Below, piece by piece: positions 40,497 to 47,977 of a DNA stretch of 54,028 nucleotides. The stretch's first letter is position 1. Every line of letters starts with the position of its first letter. Location of the stretch: NCBI GenBank assembly GCA_945868085.1, contig CAMBKF010000012.1, forward strand, positions 1-54,028, in the 5' to 3' direction. The stretch comes from an uncultured Oscillibacter sp. GTDB taxonomy: Bacteria > Bacillota > Clostridia > Oscillospirales > Oscillospiraceae. The notes under the pieces are model-generated. The model worked only from the letters and a program-made list of their open reading frames with translations, did not search any database and had not been told where the DNA came from. Made by a program: the position numbers and the translations under genes.

Positions 40497-41189
40497 ATGC
40501 CGCGCTATTTCATGCGAGACACGCCGCTGCAGGCGATGGAGCAGTTGATGATGTCTCAGCCTGGAAAAAAGCCCCGAGGCGGTGGGATATACCGCAGCCC
40601 ATTTCATTACACGCCCAAAGATGTGGCGTGCAAATACTGCCAGAACTATGATCGCAAGCATTCGTGCCGCCTGTATGAATGCACCTGTCTGGAGGAACGG
40701 ATCGAAGCAGGTGTACTGGAGCTGAATGCGTTTGTGCGGGACTGCTTCGCACTCTCTATGGGGCCACAGCTCCGAAAACGGATGCATCAGCAATTCAGAG
40801 AACGGAAACCTCAATTCTTCCTGTCAGATGCCCACCGGCGAAGATGGACACACTGGCGAGAGCGCTGCTGGCGCTTGTCCGACCGGAACAAAGCTGCCCT
40901 CTTCCTTCTCACGGCATACGAGAGCCTTTGGCGCAGGATGGTCTGGAAATGCGGGAATGACGGCTTTGACTTCCAAAGCGTCCGCCTCGGAGGGATCGAG
41001 CCGGAGCTATACAGCGTATACCAGGCGGCGAAGGCCATTGCGGTCGGCTGCTGCAATATTACTCTTGCGGACCTTGCGTCTCCCGAATTGGTCACAGATG
41101 AGGCGTTCCACCTGATTACCGGCGCACTGCTGATGGCCAAGTACGGAGATGTGGTTTTGAATTTGGAAAAAGGAGCTGATATAACATGA
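40497..41189 (+). CDS. Cys-rich conjugative-element protein, unknown function
   Basis: A 230-residue basic protein. A cluster CKYCQNYDRKHSCRLYECTC near residues 43-62 has five cysteines and could bind zinc; the C-terminal half is helical (AALFLLTAYESLWRRMVWKC). I know this type only as an accessory gene in clostridial conjugative elements, not as a named enzyme. The ATG follows AGAGAGGAGTTCACTT; the frame extends 63 bases upstream through the terminator without support. Its stop overlaps the ardA-like start (ATGA). Confidence 0.65.
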   Translation: MPRYFMRDTPLQAMEQLMMSQPGKKPRGGGIYRSPFHYTPKDVACKYCQNYDRKHSCRLYECTCLEERIEAGVLELNAFVRDCFALSMGPQLRKRMHQQFRERKPQFFLSDAHRRRWTHWRERCWRLSDRNKAALFLLTAYESLWRRMVWKCGNDGFDFQSVRLGGIEPELYSVYQAAKAIAVGCCNITLADLASPELVTDEAFHLITGALLMAKYGDVVLNLEKGADIT

Positions 41190-42052
41190 TGATACAGGCG
41201 GTGCTTGGCAATCCGTATCACCCAGAATATGGCGTGGCAACCATCCCATTCCCCATCCCCCATGACCAGTACACACACTGCATGGAGCTGCTGGAGGCTC
41301 TGGAAATCGGCGACGCGGTCAAAGCCGATTGCCAGGTGCAGGAGATCAACAGCTTTTACTCTGTGCTCAAGCGCATGGAGATGCTTACGGTCAATGTGGA
41401 GGAGCTGAACTATCTCGCCAAGCGGCTGGATAGTTTCGATACCGGCGAAGCCGCACAGTTTCAGGCGGTGGCCCACAAGCTGGAGCTTTTCGAGCTGAAG
41501 GATCTGATCAACCTGACCTTCTGCTGCCAACAGGCCACGGTCATCACAGATTTTTCCGACCTATCCGCTGTTGGCCGGAACCACTACATGAGTCTGCACG
41601 GTGGCAGCGCCAAAATGGAGGAACTGGATGCTCTGGACGGTGAGGAAACGGCACGGCGGCTCATCGAGAGCGGCAGCGGCACGATCACGCCCTACGGCGT
41701 GGTCTATGATAACGGCATGAAATTGGAGCAGGTCTACGACGGGCGGTTCTTTCCCTGCTATTACTATGAGCCGAATGCCATCACGGTTGCGGTGACCGCC
41801 AAGTCCGAGCCGGAGGATACGGAGCATATCACATGGCTGTACCTTCCTATGGCGCAGGAGGAGGTGGACCGTGCCCTCCAGCGTGCGGGCATTATGAATC
41901 TTGCGGATGCCCGGCTTCACTTGGAGGATACGCAGCTGCCGGATGAAGTGGATGCGCTGCTGGATATGCGGGTCTTTGCCTTCCAATGCGGGGACGCTGG
42001 AGCTGAGTTGGGACGGAAGCAAGTTTGTGGGCAGCGTCACGGATGCAAATGA
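41186..42052 (+). CDS. ArdA-like antirestriction protein, 3' end replaced
   Basis: The first about 263 residues match the ArdA-like antirestriction proteins of clostridial conjugative elements (HDQYTHCMELLEALEIGD, DLINLTFCCQQATVITDFSDL, GTITPYGVVYDNGMKLEQVYDG, WLYLPMAQEEVDRALQRAG). ArdA mimics DNA and protects an incoming element from type I restriction. From about 41980 the sequence is that of an LPxTG adhesin read out of frame, giving an unrelated 25-residue tail ending GQRHGCK. So the normal C-terminus has been lost by a deletion. It may still fold, since most of the conserved part is kept. The ATG follows AAGGAGCTGATATAAC. Confidence 0.7.
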   Translation: MMIQAVLGNPYHPEYGVATIPFPIPHDQYTHCMELLEALEIGDAVKADCQVQEINSFYSVLKRMEMLTVNVEELNYLAKRLDSFDTGEAAQFQAVAHKLELFELKDLINLTFCCQQATVITDFSDLSAVGRNHYMSLHGGSAKMEELDALDGEETARRLIESGSGTITPYGVVYDNGMKLEQVYDGRFFPCYYYEPNAITVAVTAKSEPEDTEHITWLYLPMAQEEVDRALQRAGIMNLADARLHLEDTQLPDEVDALLDMRVFAFQCGDAGAELGRKQVCGQRHGCK

Positions 42053-42728
42053 GATGCTGGAAAGGTACAGCTTCAGCTGTAAGGACGCGGACTTGACTTT
42101 CAGCAAGAGCGGGAATGTGCTGACAGTTTCCACGGAGAAGCCTATCCCGGAGGCTGTCACCGTGGTGGGCAGCAAAAATGGCACTACCCATGCGGGCGTG
42201 GTAGTCTGGGGCGACGGCGTGTGGGGATCGGCTACCGGTATTCAGGATGTGGTCACCTACTCTGCCAGTGTCCGGGATCCGGTGACGGCTTACCTTAAAA
42301 TCAAGACCGCCACCATCCCCGGCAGGATCACGGTAAAGAAAGTGGACGCTGCGGGTGCGCCTTTGCTCGGGATCCGGTTCCTGCTGGAATCCTCTGCGGA
42401 CCGGGTAAAGTGGCAGGAGGTGAGCACAGCGGAAACGGGTGCGGGCGGCTCGGTTTGCTGGGAAGATTTGACAGCAGACGGCGGCACCTACTACCGGGTG
42501 ACGGAGGTGCAGGCGACGGAGGGAATGACGCTGCTGACAGAGCCTTTGTTTTTGGGGACGCTGGATGCAAGCGAACACGACATCACCATTACCGCCTGCA
42601 ACAACGCGGGCTTTGCGCTGCCCTTTACGGGCGGGGCGGGATTCACAATTTATATTCTGTTTGCGGCACTCATGCTCGGCATGGGTGTTTATTTTTGCAA
42701 AAAATCCACTACGAAAAAGGAGAACTGA
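41982..42728 (+). pseudogene. C-terminal remnant of an LPxTG surface adhesin
   Basis: The frame open from SNAGTLELSWDGSK to the stop at 42728 encodes the last about 248 residues of a Cna-B/SpaA-type adhesin: a VaFE-like domain (GVVVWGDGVWGSATGIQDVVTYSASVRDPV), a Cna-B repeat (GRITVKKVDAAGAPLLGIRFLLE ... EVQATEGMTLLTEPL), sorting motif LPFTG, a membrane helix and KKSTTKKEN. It has no signal peptide and no start with a ribosome site; the first in-frame ATG is at 42054. The N-terminal part, normally several hundred residues and including the signal, is missing. The pilin gene follows after four bases. Confidence 0.75.
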
Positions 42729-42731
42729 ACG

Positions 42732-44558
42732 ATGAAGAAAACAAAACGACTTTGGGCGCTGCTCCTGGCTGTGGTCATGGCCTTGGGGCTTATCACCACG
42801 GCGTTCGCGGCGCCGACCATTGACTCCGGGCGAAAGGCGTCCCTTTCCCTTTACAAGTACGACATCACGGCAGCCAGCGCAGACGGAGCGTGGGATGCGG
42901 CGTCCTATGTCAGCACCGGTGTGCAGGACGATGTCGTTACCGACAAGCTGGCAAAGTACGCCATCCAGGGCGTGGAGTTTAGCTATCTGCGGATGGCGTC
43001 CATCTCCACTTACAGTCAGCGGGAGAGCGGTCAGTACAAGGTGGGTGTGCTGTATGGCTTTGCGGACGACGCAGTGCTCCAGGCCATTGGACTGACTAAG
43101 GCGGACGCTTACAAGCGCGGGAGCGGTGTATTTTACTTCACCTCCGACAAGCTGAACAAAGCCCTGGCGGATGCCCTGGCTGTCAACGCCACTACCGTTA
43201 AAAATGCGCTGGAGATTGCCGTCCGGAACGGCGGCAAGGCCATGCCTGAGACGGACGCAAACGGACACAGCAAGGTCAGCGGTCTGGAGCAGGGGCTGTA
43301 TCTGGTGGTGGAGACCCGTGTGCCGGAGAATGTCATCAGCACCTGTAATCCGTTCTTCGTCTCTCTGCCCATGACCACCATCGACGGCAAAGACTGGAAC
43401 TACGATGTGACCGTGTATCCCAAGAACCAGACCGGCAATCCCACGCTGGAAAAAACCGTCCGGGAGGATAAAAACAGCACAGGCAAGAACGGCGGCACGG
43501 GGGATATTGCGGACGGCTATGCACACACCGCCACCGCTTCTGTGGGCGATGTGGTGGACTATCAGATCATCAGCACACTGCCCACCATTACCTCCAAGGC
43601 TACCAGTTTGACTGCTTATACCTTTGTGGACACGCTGAGAGAGGGGATTCGCTACAACAGAAGCGATGTGCTCATTGAGTTCTTCCGGGATGCCGGATGC
43701 ACAGATCAGATTACGGCATGGGAGGAGGATTCCGGCAAGTTTGTCGTCAGCTATGATGACGCACAGAACACCATGACCATTGGTATGACAGAGACCGGGC
43801 TGGCGGACATCAATGAATCTGAGAGCGTCTACACGGGCAGCGTGAAGCGTGGTTACAGCGACTGTACTATGCGGATCACCTATGCCGCTACCCTTACCGC
43901 TGACGCACAACTGGGTGATACCGACAACCCCAACGAGGTGGTGCTGACCTGGAAGCGCACCAATACCGGTTACTTTGATACGCTCCAGGACTGCTGCCAT
44001 GTGTATACCTACGGTGTGGATGTGCTGAAGCAGTTTTCGGACGGCAAGGGCGACCTGACGAATGTCAACTTCCTGCTGCACAACGACACGGACGGCTATT
44101 TTGTGACGGCAAAGCTGGTGGGCGGCGTGTACTATGTCACCGGCCATGAGGTGAAGGAGAGCAAGGCCACGGCGTTCGTGCCCAACGGGGAGGGGCACAT
44201 CCGGGTCATGGGTCTGGAGGACGACACCTATACGCTGACGGAGACAGACACAGACAAGGGGTATGTGCTGCTGAAGGATGGCATCGAAATTATCATTACC
44301 GCTGCGGAGGGCGAGAGCGCCTGCGAGACCTGCGGCGTGAAGCTCCTGACGGCCAGCGGCAGCGTCAACGGCGACGCGGTGGACATGGAGGACGGCAATG
44401 CCATCGTGCCGCTGACGGTCATCAACAACCCCGGCTTTGACCTGCCTAAGACAGGCGGTTACGGCACCTGGATGTTCACCGTGGGCGGCTGTATGCTGCT
44501 GGGCGTGGCGGCGTTTATTGTGGTCCGTGGGCGGAAGCACAATAGGAACGACCAGTGA
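42732..44558 (+). CDS. LPxTG-anchored isopeptide-forming pilin (SpaA/FimA type)
   Basis: A 608-residue major pilin. Signal peptide at 1-27 (MKKTKRLWALLLAVVMALGL ... AFAAP), an N-terminal domain ending in the pilin motif WNYDVTVYPKN (Lys near 231, the residue joined by sortase C), a central domain and a C-terminal Cna-B domain with YTLTETDTDKGY (E-box). The sorting signal LPKTG is near residue 571, followed by a helix and RKHNRNDQ. Two sortase genes follow directly. The ATG follows AAAGGAGAACTGAACG, shared with the end of the adhesin remnant. Pili on conjugative elements probably help mating contact; that is inferred. Confidence 0.9.
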   Translation: MKKTKRLWALLLAVVMALGLITTAFAAPTIDSGRKASLSLYKYDITAASADGAWDAASYVSTGVQDDVVTDKLAKYAIQGVEFSYLRMASISTYSQRESGQYKVGVLYGFADDAVLQAIGLTKADAYKRGSGVFYFTSDKLNKALADALAVNATTVKNALEIAVRNGGKAMPETDANGHSKVSGLEQGLYLVVETRVPENVISTCNPFFVSLPMTTIDGKDWNYDVTVYPKNQTGNPTLEKTVREDKNSTGKNGGTGDIADGYAHTATASVGDVVDYQIISTLPTITSKATSLTAYTFVDTLREGIRYNRSDVLIEFFRDAGCTDQITAWEEDSGKFVVSYDDAQNTMTIGMTETGLADINESESVYTGSVKRGYSDCTMRITYAATLTADAQLGDTDNPNEVVLTWKRTNTGYFDTLQDCCHVYTYGVDVLKQFSDGKGDLTNVNFLLHNDTDGYFVTAKLVGGVYYVTGHEVKESKATAFVPNGEGHIRVMGLEDDTYTLTETDTDKGYVLLKDGIEIIITAAEGESACETCGVKLLTASGSVNGDAVDMEDGNAIVPLTVINNPGFDLPKTGGYGTWMFTVGGCMLLGVAAFIVVRGRKHNRNDQ

Positions 44559-45373
44559 AATGGCGACTGCTGGCGGTAGCCTGTATGCTTCTGGCGCTGG
44601 GATTGCTGCTCTACCCGCTTATGGGTGAACTGGTAAGTGAAAAGTATCACTCGGATGTGGAGGCGGTGTACACCGCCGCTATTGCGGGCACTGACAATGC
44701 GGAGCTGGCCGAGCAGCGGCGGGCAGCGGAGGAATATAACGCCTTGCTGCGGGGCGAGGCGGCAGTCAGTACGGGAGGGGCTTCTGCTCCTCCCATGCTC
44801 TATGCGGGGCAGCTCACCGTGGGCGGGGCCATGTGTACTATCGACATCCCGAAAATCGGCGTGTATCTCCCGGTGCGGCACGGCACGGAAGCGGAGACGC
44901 TGGAACGGACCGTGGGGCATGTGGTGGGGACTTCCCTGCCTGTGGGCGGGGCAGGCACCCATGCGGTGCTGTCGGCTCACAGCGGGATGGCTTCGGTGAA
45001 GCTGTTTACAGACATTGACCAGTTGGTGAAAGGCGATGTTTTCTACATCCATGTGCTGGGTGAGGTGCTGGCCTACGAGGTGGACCAGATTGCCAAAGTG
45101 CTGCCTGGGGACACATCGCTGCTGCAAATCGAGGACGGGCAGGACCTGGTGACTCTGGTGACCTGTACGCCCTTTGGGGTGAACACCCACCGGCTGCTGG
45201 TGCGGGGACATCGGGTGCCGTATGTGCCGGAGCTGGTGGTAGAAAATGGAAAAACTCCGAAGGCTGCGTCTTCGTGGACGCAGCACTATCTCACGGGCTT
45301 GGGCATCGGTCTTGGTGTGTTGGCTGCGGCTGGCGGGGTCTGCCTCTTTGCAAGGAGGAAACGCCGTGGGTAA
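44555..45373 (+). CDS. class C sortase
   Basis: A 272-residue pilus-assembly transpeptidase. Membrane helices lie at both ends (about 5-24 and 249-267), the class C layout. Catalytic His is in VLSAHSG (about 142), Cys in LVTCTPFGVNTHR (about 205) and Arg in THRLLVRG. It would link pilin monomers through LPKTG and the pilin-motif Lys. A lid-type DPW-like motif is not obvious. Start overlaps the pilin stop (ATGA). Confidence 0.9.
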   Translation: MKWRLLAVACMLLALGLLLYPLMGELVSEKYHSDVEAVYTAAIAGTDNAELAEQRRAAEEYNALLRGEAAVSTGGASAPPMLYAGQLTVGGAMCTIDIPKIGVYLPVRHGTEAETLERTVGHVVGTSLPVGGAGTHAVLSAHSGMASVKLFTDIDQLVKGDVFYIHVLGEVLAYEVDQIAKVLPGDTSLLQIEDGQDLVTLVTCTPFGVNTHRLLVRGHRVPYVPELVVENGKTPKAASSWTQHYLTGLGIGLGVLAAAGGVCLFARRKRRG

Positions 45374-46040
45374 AAAAGCTGCTTTGTTGGCGGTGGCGCT
45401 GGCCGTGGCGGGGCTTTGTATTCTGCTGTGGCCGGTGGTTTCCGGGCATAGGCTGCAAGCGGACATGAGCGCGGCGGCACAGGGCTTTTTGGAGGAGGCG
45501 AGACAGTCATACCCCGAGTTGCTGACGGACTTGCAGGGATATAACCAGCGCATTTATACGGAGCGGCAGGCGGGGCTGGCCGATGCTTTGGCCTGTGAGG
45601 AGCCTGCTGTATTGCTGAGAGACTGCGGCGTGGAGAACGAGATCATAGGTGTGTTGGAGATACCCACGCTGGAGCTGGTCATGCCGGTCTACTTGGGCGC
45701 GTCGGATTCGCACCTTGCCGCAGGGGCGGCGGTGCTGGGGAACACTTCGGTGCCCATTGGCGGCGCAAATACCAACTGCGTTATTGCCGGGCATAGAGGA
45801 TGGCATGGCTCAGATTATTTTCGGCACATAGACCGCTTGCAGGTGGACGATATGGTAACGATTACGAATCTATGGGAAACACTCACCTATGCCGTGGTTG
45901 ATACGAAGATCATCCAGCCGGACCAGGTGGACAAAATCAAAATCCAGCCGGGGCGTGACCTGCTGACGCTTGTCACCTGCCATCCCTACGCCAGCGGCGG
46001 ACGGCAACGGCTGGTGGTGTATTGCGAAAGAAGGAAGTGA
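45366..46040 (+). CDS. second sortase, short C-terminus
   Basis: A 224-residue sortase with one N-terminal helix (AALLAVALAVAGLCILLWPV) and no C-terminal helix, unlike its neighbour. Catalytic His is in VIAGHRGWHG (about 143), Cys in LVTCHPYASGG (about 205) and Arg in GRQRLVVYCER. It may anchor the finished pilus or a second substrate to the wall; a class C-like fold is likely. The start is a GTG behind AAGGAGGAAACGCC, overlapping the first sortase by eight bases. Its TGA is followed in the same frame by the TOPRIM region. Confidence 0.88.
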   Translation: MGKKAALLAVALAVAGLCILLWPVVSGHRLQADMSAAAQGFLEEARQSYPELLTDLQGYNQRIYTERQAGLADALACEEPAVLLRDCGVENEIIGVLEIPTLELVMPVYLGASDSHLAAGAAVLGNTSVPIGGANTNCVIAGHRGWHGSDYFRHIDRLQVDDMVTITNLWETLTYAVVDTKIIQPDQVDKIKIQPGRDLLTLVTCHPYASGGRQRLVVYCERRK

Positions 46041-47030
46041 TGCATTATAGAGCCTATTGGCACGGCCACATTTGTCGGGGACGATGACATCCTCTATTAC
46101 GATGCAGAGTCGTTTCTGGACTGTAAATTTGTATATTTCACATCCACAGAAAAACGGCAGGCCAACGAGGTTGACCTGCCATCTTTTCTGCGTGACCGGG
46201 GCGAAAAGCTCCTCCAGGCTGGACGGGAGTACCGGCTGGCCAGCGACCACAGCATCACTGTACGCGCCAACAGGTGGTATGATCACGCTGCACGGAGGGG
46301 CGGCCACGCCATCAGCTTCGTGCGGCAGTTCTATGACAAGACCTTCCCGGAAGCCGTGTCCATGCTGCTGGGCCGGGACGGACAGGGCATCATTCCCATT
46401 GCAAAGCAGGAGCCGGAGCCGCAGGAGCCAAAACCCTTTGCCCTGCCAAAGCCTTACCTGACTATGCGCAGGATGTATGCCTATCTCACCAAACACAGGT
46501 GCATCGACCGGGATGTGGTCACGGCGTTTGTGCAGGAGAAGCTGCTCTATGAGGACGACCCACACCACAACTGCGTGTTTGTGGGGCGGGGCGAAAACGG
46601 CGAAGCCCGACATGCGCATCTGCGCAGCACCGGTTCCCAAGGCAAAGTGTTCCGCATCAATGTGGAGAGCAGCGACATAAAACACAGCTTCCACAAAAAC
46701 GGGACGGACCGTTCCCTCTATGTCTTTGAAGCACCCATTGATCTACTGTCTCACATTACCCTCTATCCGGCAGGCTGGCTGGAGCACAGCTATGTGGCCT
46801 GCTGCGGCACCTCTATCCAGCCCGTACTGGAGCGCCTGCGGCAGAACCCGAAGCTGGACACGGTGTACCTCTGTTTGGATAATGACGAGGCGGGTGAGGA
46901 TGCTTGCGACGGTATGCTGGATACCCTGGAGGATATGGGCTACGATGTGGAGCGCCTGCGTCCGGAGGGAAAGGACTGGAACGATGACCTGTGGGCGAAG
47001 CGGGGCAAAGCGAAAACCCCGACAGCATAA
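46041..47030 (+). pseudogene. DUF3991/TOPRIM-domain protein lacking a normal start
   Basis: From EKRQANEVDLPSFLRDRGEK onward the frame matches the TOPRIM proteins of clostridial conjugative elements: EYRLASDHSITVRANRWYDHA (zinc-finger-like N-domain without its Cys), DUF3991, then a TOPRIM core with LYVFEAPIDLLS and LCLDNDEAGEDACDG. The frame is open from the sortase TGA but has no ATG, and its first GTG is at 46320, well inside the conserved part. The roughly 35 residues after the sortase stop (IEPIGTATFVGDDDILYY...) do not look like the usual start. An ATG at 46041 leads in another frame to only 15 codons. So it is 5'-truncated, frameshifted, or starts at a rare codon. Confidence 0.6.
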
Positions 47031-47041
47031 GGCTGTCGGGG
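47016..47041. terminator. hairpin between converging TOPRIM and dinD genes
   Basis: ACCCCGACAGC/GCTGTCGGGGT with loop ATAAG (allowing G-T at the end). No clear T tract on the plus strand; could act as a weak two-way terminator. Confidence 0.55.
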
Positions 47042-47046
47042 TAAAT

Positions 47047-47907
47047 TCATTCATCCAACATCAATTGCCCATCCAGCGCCTGCTGCTTTAGTCGCTGGAG
47101 CTGTTCTTTTTCCAGCTGGGCAATGCTCTTTTCGGGTGTAGGCAGATCTTCCGGCATTGTGCCGCCGATTTTTTCGATAGCCTCGCGGACCTCACTGCCG
47201 ACTTTGTAATGCACGGCGGTTGCGGTATCAGCGCTATCCACGCCATCCTTCCGAAGCTTTTCCTCTGTTTGGGAAATGCGGAACAGATTTGCGATCAGTT
47301 CCGTGCTGCCCATATAGTCAAGGATCTTCTGTCCTACTTCCAAATTTTTCTTCCGATGTATGTCGTCCACGGTCATGCCGCCGTACAATCCCATGTACCC
47401 GGCGTTTTGGAATACGGCGAACTCATCCGCTGTGATCACGCCGGCATTCCGTGCGGCCTCGGCCAACAGCTGATTCCACTGTTTTATATCGCCGCGAACG
47501 ACCAACCGACGGCTATCTTCGTCCAACTGATTAAATCGGTCCGCAACCTCCTGCCGATAAGTTTGGATAGCAAAGTAGGTTTGCCCCAAAGCAATGACCT
47601 CTTTGCGCGGATCGCCGTTCTGCACGATCAGATAACAGGCATAGCGAGACAATTCATAGTCGACAATGCTTTTTGTCGTTGCGCCGGCTTTAACGATTTT
47701 CCTAACCTCAGGAAAATCGGCAGCTGTGTCGTGGCCGCTGTTTTCACAGGCGATCATAGCGCGTTTGATGACCTTGGCAAAATTTTCCCATTTCGCATAA
47801 TCCAAAACCGGGGCCAATTCTCTGGCACACCAGTATTCAGACCCGTCGGGACGGGTCCTGCGTATATCCTCAAAACATTTATATTCAGAGGCAACGAGAT
47901 GACTCAT
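47047..47907 (-). CDS. dinD: DNA damage-inducible protein D (DinD-like)
   Basis: A 286-residue protein of the DinD family, beginning MSHLVASEYKCFEDIRRTRPDG with EYWCARELAPVLDYAKWENFAKVIKRAM (BRO-N-like) and ending in a long helical region. In E. coli DinD inhibits RecA strand exchange. It is inserted divergently between the TOPRIM frame and the coupling-protein gene, a common spot for cargo. The ATG follows GGGAGGGACAGTAC. No convincing LexA box was found just upstream. Its function on the element could be to modulate the host SOS response, which is inference. Confidence 0.85.
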   Translation of the reverse strand: MSHLVASEYKCFEDIRRTRPDGSEYWCARELAPVLDYAKWENFAKVIKRAMIACENSGHDTAADFPEVRKIVKAGATTKSIVDYELSRYACYLIVQNGDPRKEVIALGQTYFAIQTYRQEVADRFNQLDEDSRRLVVRGDIKQWNQLLAEAARNAGVITADEFAVFQNAGYMGLYGGMTVDDIHRKKNLEVGQKILDYMGSTELIANLFRISQTEEKLRKDGVDSADTATAVHYKVGSEVREAIEKIGGTMPEDLPTPEKSIAQLEKEQLQRLKQQALDGQLMLDE

Positions 47908-47977
47908 GTACTGTCCCTCCCTTAGTTTTACACGATAATAGTAACATAGATCCATAAAAAAGGAAAGGAGAAAACTC

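Noticed and set aside
41892-44540. An 882-codon open frame antisense to the pilin.
   Set aside because: Low-complexity His/Val/Gly-rich product with no motif; the pilin, with signal, pilin motif and LPKTG, is clearly the real gene.
46057-46461. A 134-codon frame across the start of the TOPRIM region.
   Set aside because: It is a different frame from the conserved TOPRIM sequence and contains no recognisable motif.
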